From Peribacillus faecalis (GTDB lineage: Bacteria > Bacillota > Bacilli > Bacillales > DSM-1321): 42,474 nucleotides of DNA. The translations under genes were made by a program, and so were the position numbers. Below the pieces are notes generated by a model. It saw only the letters and a list, made by a program, of their open reading frames with translations. It was not told the origin of the DNA and made no database searches. Shown here in pieces: positions 14,918-21,759 of the stretch. The stretch lies in assembly GCF_014712675.1 (NCBI RefSeq), contig NZ_JACXSI010000031.1, forward strand, positions 1 through 42,474, given 5' to 3'. Position 1 is the first letter of the stretch; each line of letters opens with the position of its first letter.

Positions 14918-16102
14918 TTGAATATCAAAAATATTTATTATGTCATCACTAGCTCGCGTTCATTCATCATTCAGATGGTATTTACGCTGAACGCGATTTA
15001 TTATGTTTCCCAAGCAGAGTTGAACCCGTTGCAACTCGTTTTAGTCGGGACAATTATGGAGTTGTCTATTTTACTGTTTGAAATGCCGACGGGGCTTGTT
15101 GCTGATTTTTTCGGCAGGAAAAAGTCGTTGGTGGTAGGTACGTTTATTATAGGAGCAGCACATTTGCTTGAAGGCAGTTTTCCAGAGTTTTGGGCAATTG
15201 CTGTTGGAGCGGCTTTGTGGGGAATTGGCTGGACCTTCATTAGCGGCGCGGAGCAGGCATGGATTGCTGATGAATTGGAGAATAAGCAGTTGGAGCAAGT
15301 CTTCCTAAAGGGAGCGCAATATAGTTCGATTGGCCGCTTCATCGGCATTATTGTCAGCATGCTGTCAGCCTTTCTTTTCTCTGTGCAGGCGACGATATTG
15401 ATTGCCGGGGGAATGTTAGTGCTATTGGCGGTTATTGCGTTCATGATAATGCCGGAAACGAAGTATATTACGGCTTCCCGTGAAGATATGTCTGGGCTGG
15501 GACAGATGGTGCTGGCTATAAAGGGCGGCGTTTCACAAATTAAAGGGAATTCCGTCTTAGTTGGGATTGCGGTAGTTACGCTGTTTTGGGGTCTTGCCAG
15601 TGAAGGCTTTGACCGGCTGTGGGGCGCTCATTTCATTGAAGGATTTAATCTTGCGGAAGAGGATTCGGTTTATTGGTTTGGCGCTTTTTATGCAGTCGCT
15701 TTTCTGCTCAACATTGCGGTGCTGAAAGTGGTCGAGGTATATGTGAAAGGGCGCTATGCCTATGTGTTGCTGTGGATGAACGGCCTTTTATCAATTGCGA
15801 TGCTGCTTTTTGCGTTCATAGGTAACTTCTATATAGCTATCCTGTTATATTGGCTGATCACATCATTGCGGAATGTCAATTATCCGCTTATGAGCGTGCT
15901 GACAAATGAACGACTGCAGTCACAAGGCCGTGCTACTGCGCTTTCAATGTTTGGTCAGCTTGATGCGCTCGGTCAGGTAGCAGGAGGTCCGCTTGTCGGC
16001 ATTATTGCCCTCTATACGTCAATTAACGGAGGCATTGTAGCTTCGGCAATCTTAATCATTCCTACGCTGTACCTTTTGTGGAGGATGAGGAAATTGGCGT
16101 AA
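14918..16102 (+). CDS. MFS transporter, probable drug exporter
   Basis: The 394-residue protein has 12 predicted membrane helices and the MFS motif A-like loop DFFGRKKSLVVG between helices 2 and 3 (about residues 67-78), preceded by LLFEMPTGLVAD, a signature of an exporter branch in Bacillota. It would swap a drug for protons across the membrane. TTG 14918 follows GGAGG with 8 bases spacing; this site is the one hidden by the attenuator. An inducible leader of this sort is usual for resistance genes against ribosome-targeting antibiotics, which suggests such a substrate. It is a single-gene unit with its own terminator at 16116. Confidence 0.88.
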   Translation: MNIKNIYYVITSSRSFIIQMVFTLNAIYYVSQAELNPLQLVLVGTIMELSILLFEMPTGLVADFFGRKKSLVVGTFIIGAAHLLEGSFPEFWAIAVGAALWGIGWTFISGAEQAWIADELENKQLEQVFLKGAQYSSIGRFIGIIVSMLSAFLFSVQATILIAGGMLVLLAVIAFMIMPETKYITASREDMSGLGQMVLAIKGGVSQIKGNSVLVGIAVVTLFWGLASEGFDRLWGAHFIEGFNLAEEDSVYWFGAFYAVAFLLNIAVLKVVEVYVKGRYAYVLLWMNGLLSIAMLLFAFIGNFYIAILLYWLITSLRNVNYPLMSVLTNERLQSQGRATALSMFGQLDALGQVAGGPLVGIIALYTSINGGIVASAILIIPTLYLLWRMRKLA

Positions 16103-16115
16103 GAAAGATATTAAA

Positions 16116-16154
16116 CCTTAAAAGTTAGCAAACACTGACTTTTAGGGTGTTTTT
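16116..16154 (+). terminator. Intrinsic terminator of the MFS gene
   Basis: CCTTAAAAGT (16116-16125) and ACTTTTAGGG (16138-16147) pair with one wobble, followed by TGTTTTTTAT. Confidence 0.8.
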
Positions 16155-16306
16155 TATGTACTGAATTCGGCAAAATGAAGCATCTATTCATCGTAATTCT
16201 TCTAGTTTTATTTAATTTGCCTGTCTAATTATTTCCGAAAAATAGTTCATTAAATTTTACAAAATGTTACAATTAAATAGTCGGATTTGGGAGGAAGAGG
16301 GATGCG

Positions 16307-16459
16307 ATGTTAAAGTTCATAGATGATTTGGCCGGCGCGGTTCACGACATTTTTAAATGTATCTTTACTGGTCTGTGTTACTTTGTTGCAGGTATGTTGA
16401 TTATAGGTATTCCGCTTGCTTTGGCAGTTATTGCGGTTCAATATATTTTTGAGAGATGA
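16307..16459 (+). CDS. Small single-helix membrane protein (50 aa)
   Basis: ATG 16307 follows GAGGAAGAGGGATGCG and opens a 50-codon frame with an amphipathic N-terminus (MLKFIDDLAGAVHDIF) and a strongly hydrophobic helix (GMLIIGIPLALAVIAVQY). It ends 19 bases before the NUDIX start and is probably the first gene of a three-gene operon (small membrane protein, NUDIX, histidine phosphatase). No family recognised. Confidence 0.6.
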   Translation: MLKFIDDLAGAVHDIFKCIFTGLCYFVAGMLIIGIPLALAVIAVQYIFER

Positions 16460-16478
16460 AGGGGAGAGTAGCGAACTG

Positions 16479-16931
16479 ATGGGGTACATAACGGATTTAA
16501 GGAAAGAAGTCGGCAGCCGTCCTTTAATTTTGACAGGTGCATGTGTTCTTGTGATGAATCAAAATCAGGAGCTTTTACTGCAGCTGCGCAAAGATAATCA
16601 GTGCTGGGGGTTGCCGGGCGGTTCGATGGAAACGGGAGAGACATTAGAGGAAACGGCAAAAAGAGAACTAGAAGAAGAAACAGGTTTGATTGCAAACAAA
16701 CTGACTTTATTCAATGTGTATTCGGGAGAAAACTTTTACTATAAATATCCGCATGGCGATGAGGTATATGTTGTCGTTGCGGCATTTATTTGTCATGACT
16801 ATGAAGGTATATTAAGAAGAGTTGAAAACGAAGTAGAGCAGTTGAAGTTTTTTAAATTGACGGATTTACCGGATAATATTAGTCCGCCTGATTGGCCAAT
16901 TATTGCTGCTTATACAAAGGAAGTGATCTAG
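16479..16931 (+). CDS. NUDIX hydrolase
   Basis: The 150-residue enzyme has a complete NUDIX box GGSMETGETLEETAKRELEEETG at about residues 47-69, which binds Mg2+ and cleaves nucleoside diphosphate-X compounds. The preceding strands (LILTGACVLVMNQNQELLLQLR) and NQCWGLPGG match typical MutT-like proteins. ATG 16479 is chosen because GGGGAGAG lies upstream and the previous frame from 16416 lies inside the small membrane protein gene. Its stop overlaps the initiation region of the next gene. Substrate not determinable. Confidence 0.88.
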   Translation: MGYITDLRKEVGSRPLILTGACVLVMNQNQELLLQLRKDNQCWGLPGGSMETGETLEETAKRELEEETGLIANKLTLFNVYSGENFYYKYPHGDEVYVVVAAFICHDYEGILRRVENEVEQLKFFKLTDLPDNISPPDWPIIAAYTKEVI

Positions 16932-17473
16932 TTGGAGAAAAAATTTATCTTGTTAGACACTGCGAGGCGGAGGGGCAATCAAGTGAAGCGCCATTAACGT
17001 CAAATGGATTGAGACAGGCCGACCAGATTTGTGAATTCTTCACAAATGTAAGTATTGAAAAAATCATTTGCAGTCCTTTTTTAAGAGCGATTCAGACGAT
17101 TGAACCGTTAAGCAGGAAAAGGAACATAGAAATTGGGAAAGATGACCGGCTGGCTGAAAGAGTATTAAGTTCGGTTAATTTGCCTGATTGGCTGGAGAAA
17201 CTAAAAGCAACTTATGAAGATATGAATCTGTCATTTGAGGGCGGGGAGTCAAGTAGAGAAGCATCTGAACGAATCGTTAAAGTAATTGAAGATGTTATCG
17301 GAAATGAAGCAGAGCACACAATCATTGTGTCGCATGGAAATATTTTATCGCTACTTATTAAACATTTTGATCATTCATTCGGATTCGAACAGTGGAGAAG
17401 CATGTCCAATCCGGATGTATATTTATTAACAAGGTCAGAGGAGAAACATCATATAGAGCGCTTATGGAAATAA
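16892..17473 (+). CDS. Histidine phosphatase family protein; start disrupted
   Basis: The phosphatase core is clear: IYLVRHCEAEG (the RHG motif, here RHC), SPFLRAIQTIEP with the second arginine, a glutamate in FEGGES, and IIVSHGNI with the second catalytic histidine. The in-frame start shown (TTG 16892) has no ribosome binding site and lies inside the NUDIX gene. A perfect site (AAAGGAAG, then TTG 16932) exists, but from it the frame is wrong by one base: with seven A instead of six after GGAG (16938 onward), it would read MEKKIYLVRH. So the real start seems to have been lost by a one-base deletion in an A run, or the sequence is in error there. Confidence 0.75.
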   Translation: MANYCCLYKGSDLVGEKIYLVRHCEAEGQSSEAPLTSNGLRQADQICEFFTNVSIEKIICSPFLRAIQTIEPLSRKRNIEIGKDDRLAERVLSSVNLPDWLEKLKATYEDMNLSFEGGESSREASERIVKVIEDVIGNEAEHTIIVSHGNILSLLIKHFDHSFGFEQWRSMSNPDVYLLTRSEEKHHIERLWK

Positions 17474-17475
17474 AA

Positions 17476-17512
17476 AAGCAGCAATGAAAGTTCTTTTTCG
17501 TTGCTGCTTCTC
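17476..17512. terminator. Bidirectional terminator between convergent genes
   Basis: AAGCAGCAA (17476-17484) pairs with TTGCTGCTT (17501-17509), with A-rich and T-rich flanks on both sides. It serves the phosphatase gene and the convergent LysE gene. Confidence 0.8.
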
Positions 17513-17516
17513 TTTA

Positions 17517-18143
17517 TTAGTGCTGTGCCTTTTCGAAAAACAGCTTAATGCCGAAACCAATCAAAATCGTTCCGGTCAAACCTTCAATCGCTAATTGCGT
17601 GCGTGGCTTCTTCATAAATGCGCTGATTTGATTGATCAAGTACACATAAAGAATAGACCAGATTGCTGTCAAGACGGTATACGTAATCCCAAGTAGTAGA
17701 AACGACAGAAGTGTGTTGATGCCAGTAGTCACAAATTGCGGTAAGAACGATAAGAAAAAGACAGCGACCTTCGGGTTGAGTATGTTTGTCAGGAAGCCTT
17801 GCTTGAAACATGAACTGTCAGCAAATTTATTCGTTTGGTCAATGCTTACTGCTTCTTTCTTATACTTCAATGTCCAAAGCGTCTTAATGCCGAGATACAG
17901 CAAGTAAGCAGCACCGACATATTTTAAGACGGAAAACAGTATTGCCGATTTCATAATGATTGCTGAAAGTCCGAGGACCGCGGCAGCCGTATGAATGAGC
18001 AGGGCACAGCACGTTCCAAATACCGTTTTAAACCCGCCAGTGCGGCCGACAGTAACGGTGTTCTTCGTTGTAATCGCTGTATCAGGACCAGGTAAAATAA
18101 TTAAAAAGATACACATAAGGACATATAAATAAAAATTCTCCAA
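17517..18143 (-). CDS. LysE/RhtB family amino acid exporter
   Basis: The 208-residue protein has six predicted helices and the LysE N-terminal signature LIILPGPDTAITTKNTVTVGRTGG (about residues 15-38), including the PGPD motif. Members export amino acids such as lysine, threonine or homoserine lactones. TTG 18143 has AAGGTG 8 bases upstream. It is a lone gene, convergent with the phosphatase gene and sharing its terminator. Confidence 0.9.
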   Translation of the reverse strand: MENFYLYVLMCIFLIILPGPDTAITTKNTVTVGRTGGFKTVFGTCCALLIHTAAAVLGLSAIIMKSAILFSVLKYVGAAYLLYLGIKTLWTLKYKKEAVSIDQTNKFADSSCFKQGFLTNILNPKVAVFFLSFLPQFVTTGINTLLSFLLLGITYTVLTAIWSILYVYLINQISAFMKKPRTQLAIEGLTGTILIGFGIKLFFEKAQH

Positions 18144-18225
18144 TTTCCATCACCTTCTGTCTTTGCGTTAATAACTGTATTATATTTTAATTATTCTGTA
18201 AGTTAAATATGTATTTTCAGATTGT

Positions 18226-18381
18226 TCATTCCTTCTTTTCATCTGATAAAATCTCTTTGATTTCTTTCAGAGTTTTGGCGATTTGATTTAATTTAACCTT
18301 TTGATGCTTTGCATGTATTAGAAAATTTGCGTAGGCCAAAAGAAAAATCAGCAGAAATAACATGACTATCATTAATTGCAT
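18226..18381 (-). CDS. Small membrane protein with charged tail (51 aa)
   Basis: ATG 18381 follows AAAGGGGACAACC. The 51-residue product has one N-terminal hydrophobic helix (MIVMLFLLIFLLAYANFLI) and a basic then acidic coiled-coil-like tail (LNQIAKTLKEIKEILSDEKKE). Such proteins often associate with a membrane complex, but no family is recognised. It is the last of three small membrane ORFs in a row on this strand. Confidence 0.65.
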   Translation of the reverse strand: MQLMIVMLFLLIFLLAYANFLIHAKHQKVKLNQIAKTLKEIKEILSDEKKE

Positions 18382-18414
18382 AGGTTGTCCCCTTTCTAAA
18401 GGGCAACTGCCTAT

Positions 18415-18504
18415 TCAGGTGGCCGCTCCTTTTTTCTTATAAATAATCGATACGGCCGACACACATATGAAAAAAATAAAGCCAATGGAATTACTTTGCT
18501 TCAA
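18415..18504 (-). CDS. Tiny membrane peptide (29 aa)
   Basis: TTG 18504 begins MKQSNSIGFIFFICVSAVSIIYKK, a single hydrophobic helix with a basic tail. It overlaps the stop of the preceding frameshifted small gene by 14 bases, as in translationally coupled small ORFs. The ribosome binding site is weak. Probable but unproven. Confidence 0.45.
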   Translation of the reverse strand: MKQSNSIGFIFFICVSAVSIIYKKKGAAT

Positions 18505-18662
18505 GTTTTCTATTTCTAAAATAACCAATTACTCGAATTACAATAATAATAGAAGAGATTATTATTGTACCAATTAATATTTCTTTTTGATCCGTAAAAA
18601 TATATGATTAATAACATAACTAGCGCTAATAGAGTTAAGCCATTCTCTTTTAAAAACATCAT
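18491..18662 (-). pseudogene. Small two-helix membrane protein gene, frameshifted
   Basis: ATG 18662 has a strong AGGAGGAGG site. The first helix (LTLLALVMLLIIYF) reads well, then the frame runs into a meaningless Asn/Tyr-rich tail. Removing one base from the run of five at 18596-18600 restores a second helix (EILIGTIIISSIIIVIRVIG) and a basic end (YFRNRKLEAK) with stop at 18491-18493. This is a coherent two-helix protein of about 56 residues. One indel in a homopolymer separates the halves. Confidence 0.6.
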
Positions 18663-18690
18663 TTTAATATCCTCCTCCTTTTGGCGAACT

Positions 18691-20511
18691 TCAAGCATGC
18701 TTCTTTAAGGAAGCATATGACAACACTAGTCCCAGCAAATATAAAATGACTAAAAAGTAAACGGGCAGCAGGTGGATGAAGCTTGTGTAGCCGATATAAA
18801 AGTGCGTTCCGATTCCGGCAATGAAAGCAGGCAATGCCCCAATCGCAAGTGTGTTCCAAACCCAGCGTTCCCCTTTTCGAAATCCCCATAATGAAAGCAT
18901 AAGCACGAGCAATCCGACGCTAACAAGAGCGCCTCCAAACCCGGCACGGTCATGTGCAATAACCGGAATTAAACGATTGCTGATGCTGTCGAGCATTTGC
19001 GGTGTCATGCACAGGAAGCTTAAGTCTGTTGAAACAAATACGTTAGATACACCGATCGTCGAAATGACAATCCCGCCTATGAGTATCGAAAATCCAAGGA
19101 TTATGAACATGAGCTGTCCATACAGTGCAAGCTGCCACGCTCTGTCATTAGTTTCGTGATGAGAAAAAGGTGAGCGTGTGGCGCTTTTGCTTTCCTTAAA
19201 GCTTAAAAAATAAATCGGCAACAAGACTAGCCAAAATAAGCCGTGAAGCCAATCAAAGTAACCGTATCCGATAAACAGAAAGATGCCGAGGAATCCAAGA
19301 ATGGCAGCGCTGTGAAAGGCGACTTTAGCCCAATGCATACCATATTTGATTCCATGCCTCGCAAGCTGTATATACAAAATGCCACCGGAAATCATCGTCC
19401 CAGCTAGCGCCATGCGATCATGCGCCATAAACGCTAAAATTTGCGGATTGATCTGTGCTAGTTCAGCTTTTGTCAGACCGATAAATGATTCATCATAGGG
19501 CAGAATGATGCTAGAAAATGCAAAGTATAAGGCGATCAATCCCCCGACCAAAACAGAAAGACCGAACAGAAGGGACCAATGCCAAGGTTGACTGTTGGCT
19601 GACTGGACTTCATCCGATAATAACCGTTCATGAATACGTTTTGGCAGTCCTGGACCAGCTTTTACATAGCCTTCTGTCAGCATTAATAAATCGACTCCTG
19701 CATGAACTAAAGAGTATGCTTCTCCAGGTGTTTCAACGCCGCCGGAGCTAATGACGATTAACTCAGGATGCAGTTCTTTCACTTGGCTAACAACTCTCAC
19801 TAAGCGTTTATGCGAATTTTCTGCCTCATACCAATATTCATCCATTGTCTTTTGGGGAGCATCAATGACAATGCCACCAATACTAGCATGTTGTGTAAGA
19901 TTCTCGGTTTTTACGTCTTCAGCCGAAGAAGATGCATAAAAAGTACGCCCGGAAGGCATTTCATTTCTATTTAAATAGGAGTTGATTTGTTCATTTGTTG
20001 CGATGAAAGCATCCGCATAGGGGATTAAATGCTGGACAATTAGTGCAAATTCGCTTAGCTGTGTTTGTGGGTCAATTCTAGCAATGATAGGAATCTTTAA
20101 ATTTAATCTATTCAACTTTTGAATGGCTAGTTTAAGAGGAACTTTCTCTTGATGGTTGGAGAACAAAATCTGGTTGTTGTTCTTTTTCGGTACTTCTTGC
20201 TGTAATGGTTCGTCTAAAACAATCGGGCCGATTTCTAAAAAACCGAAGCCCAGTTCTTGAAAGGCGTTCGTCCCTGATAACCGCGGATCGATTTGGCCGC
20301 TTAACCCGATAGGCGAAGGAAATCTCGTTTGATGAATAGTCCTCTGTAGTTCTTGCGGTGGTTCCATATGACCTAAAAAGCCAATTAATTTTCGGCCTCC
20401 AGGAATTGATGCGATGGTACTCATCGATTTATGAATGAATTCACGGCTTGATTTGGCACTGATTTTATTTAATAAAAGTTTTTTTAAAGGATGATAAGAC
20501 CAATCTGGCAT
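18691..20511 (-). CDS. DHODH-like TIM-barrel fused to an eight-helix membrane domain
   Basis: The 606-residue protein has two parts. Residues 1 to about 310 resemble class 2 dihydroorotate dehydrogenase: an N-terminal amphipathic helix, SPIGLSGQIDPRLSGTNAFQELGFGFLEIGPI, and a C-terminal phosphate-binding strand-turn ISSGGVETPGEAYSLVHAG. The usual N-x-S-S-P-N and catalytic loop are not visible. Residues about 320-606 hold eight helices in two repeats of four, each starting near an AHDR motif (AHDRMALAGTMISGG; AHDRAGFGGALVSVG). ATG 20511 is chosen because AGAAGGTG lies 7 bases upstream and a TATAAT overlaps the earlier ATG at 20544. A flavin-linked membrane redox role is possible but inferred. 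It follows the terminator of the CNNM gene. Confidence 0.75.
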   Translation of the reverse strand: MPDWSYHPLKKLLLNKISAKSSREFIHKSMSTIASIPGGRKLIGFLGHMEPPQELQRTIHQTRFPSPIGLSGQIDPRLSGTNAFQELGFGFLEIGPIVLDEPLQQEVPKKNNNQILFSNHQEKVPLKLAIQKLNRLNLKIPIIARIDPQTQLSEFALIVQHLIPYADAFIATNEQINSYLNRNEMPSGRTFYASSSAEDVKTENLTQHASIGGIVIDAPQKTMDEYWYEAENSHKRLVRVVSQVKELHPELIVISSGGVETPGEAYSLVHAGVDLLMLTEGYVKAGPGLPKRIHERLLSDEVQSANSQPWHWSLLFGLSVLVGGLIALYFAFSSIILPYDESFIGLTKAELAQINPQILAFMAHDRMALAGTMISGGILYIQLARHGIKYGMHWAKVAFHSAAILGFLGIFLFIGYGYFDWLHGLFWLVLLPIYFLSFKESKSATRSPFSHHETNDRAWQLALYGQLMFIILGFSILIGGIVISTIGVSNVFVSTDLSFLCMTPQMLDSISNRLIPVIAHDRAGFGGALVSVGLLVLMLSLWGFRKGERWVWNTLAIGALPAFIAGIGTHFYIGYTSFIHLLPVYFLVILYLLGLVLSYASLKKHA

Positions 20512-20542
20512 AAGCAGCACCTTCTCTCGACTCGTTACTTTC

Positions 20543-20548
20543 ATTATA
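20543..20548 (-). promoter_or_regulatory. -10 box of the DHODH-fusion gene
   Basis: TATAAT on the minus strand, 32 bases before ATG 20511. It overlaps the upstream in-frame ATG at 20544, which argues against that start. Confidence 0.5.
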
Positions 20549-20574
20549 AAGGCAGAATGCTAAAATTGCAGAAT

Positions 20575-20620
20575 CAAAAAAGAATCCTGCCGGTAAATTT
20601 TCTATCAATCCGGCAGGACA
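20575..20620 (-). terminator. Intrinsic terminator of the short CNNM paralogue
   Basis: TCCTGCCGG (20618-20610) pairs perfectly with CCGGCAGGA (20593-20585), followed on the minus strand by TTCTTTTTT. Confidence 0.85.
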
Positions 20621-20630
20621 ATTTTAATTG

Positions 20631-21677
20631 TTATGAGGCAGGAAGTTCTTCACGAATATTACCGACGATTTTTTCAAGAATGTCTTGCATTGTGACAAGA
20701 CCGATGACTTTTTCTTGTTCATTCATAATGACAATCATGTGTACACGCTTTTTCTGCATTTCCAGTAAAACATCTTTAATCATCGCTGTTTCAGAGAATC
20801 GCGGCATCTCATGGATAAAATGCTCAAGTCGCTTTTCTTTCCCTGCTGCAATGCTTGTTAGCATTTCCTTTGTATTGATGAAACCGAGAACCTTATCCTT
20901 AAGGCCTCTTTCGATAACCGGGTAACGAGTATAGTTATACTGATCAAGCACTTCAATAATATCTTCAAGGACCATGCCTTTATCAAGCATGACAATTTTT
21001 GACTCAGGAATCATGATTTCCTTCAATTGCCGGCCATCAAAGGAGAAAATGTTTTCTAAGTACGAAAGCTCAGTCTGGTTTATTTCACCGCTATTATAGC
21101 TTTGTGTAACGATTAATTTTAATTCTTCTTCTGAATAAACTGTTTCGTGACCTGCTGGTTTAACGCCAAACCATTTCAGGAACACTCTTGATGAGCCGTT
21201 CAGGAACGTGATGAAAGGATACATAATTTTACCGAACCAATACAAAGGAGGCGCAAGCAATAAAGTCATTCGTTCCGCGTATTGAATCGCTAAAGTTTTA
21301 GGAGCTAGCTCACCGAACACAACATGCAGGAATGTCACGAGTGCTAAGGCAATTCCATAAGACGCAACTGTTGCGAGTGCTCCAGGTATCTCGAACCTTT
21401 CAAATATAGGGTGAAGCAGTTTTTCGACTGTAGGTTCCCCTAAAGCTCCGAGTACGAGGGCAGTAATCGTAATACCTAGCTGACAGGCAGATAAATAATA
21501 ATCCAGTTCGTGTGCTACTTTTTTAGCCAATATAGCTTTTTTATTTCCTTCAGCAATGAGCTGATCGATTCTAGACATCCTAACCTTCAATATCGCAAAT
21601 TCAGCACCGACAAAGAATGCGGTCAATGCGATAAAAACAACGATTAAAAATAAGTTTAAGGCAATTAATCCGTCCAA
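20631..21677 (-). CDS. CNNM/CorC-family 'hemolysin-like' membrane protein, short form
   Basis: The 348-residue protein has an N-terminal DUF21/CNNM membrane domain (helices at about 8-27, 61-81, 97-120 and 130-150) and two CBS domains (about 210-330: LKEIMIPESKIVMLDKGM; VHMIVIMNEQEKVIGLVTMQDILE). These proteins are linked to Mg2+ or other cation efflux, with nucleotide binding at the CBS pair. It ends at REELPAS, directly after CBS2, and lacks the CorC/HlyC C-terminal domain present in the paralogue upstream. TTG 21677 is the start. It is co-directional with that paralogue, 83 bases downstream, and ends at a strong terminator. Confidence 0.88.
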   Translation of the reverse strand: MDGLIALNLFLIVVFIALTAFFVGAEFAILKVRMSRIDQLIAEGNKKAILAKKVAHELDYYLSACQLGITITALVLGALGEPTVEKLLHPIFERFEIPGALATVASYGIALALVTFLHVVFGELAPKTLAIQYAERMTLLLAPPLYWFGKIMYPFITFLNGSSRVFLKWFGVKPAGHETVYSEEELKLIVTQSYNSGEINQTELSYLENIFSFDGRQLKEIMIPESKIVMLDKGMVLEDIIEVLDQYNYTRYPVIERGLKDKVLGFINTKEMLTSIAAGKEKRLEHFIHEMPRFSETAMIKDVLLEMQKKRVHMIVIMNEQEKVIGLVTMQDILEKIVGNIREELPAS

Positions 21678-21710
21678 TTAGTTCCTTCTTTAAAAGAAGG
21701 ATTCACCTCC
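21678..21710 (-). promoter_or_regulatory. Hairpin between Shine-Dalgarno and TTG start (short CNNM gene)
   Basis: Reading the minus strand: GGAGG (21710-21706), TGAA, then TCCTTC-TTTTAAA-GAAGGA (21701-21683), ACTAA, TTG. Linear distance from GGAGG to the start is 28 bases, too long, but folding the hairpin leaves 4 + 5 = 9 bases, which is optimal. The 3' arm also contains a weaker AAGGA close to the start. Confidence 0.65.
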
Positions 21711-21759
21711 GAAATAGTTTTCGTTAAAGATAGATAGTATATTTTGATTTGCAGCATAT

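Noticed and set aside
15001-15444. A 147-codon minus-strand frame inside the MFS gene
   Set aside because: Antisense shadow; composition typical of the reverse of a hydrophobic protein.
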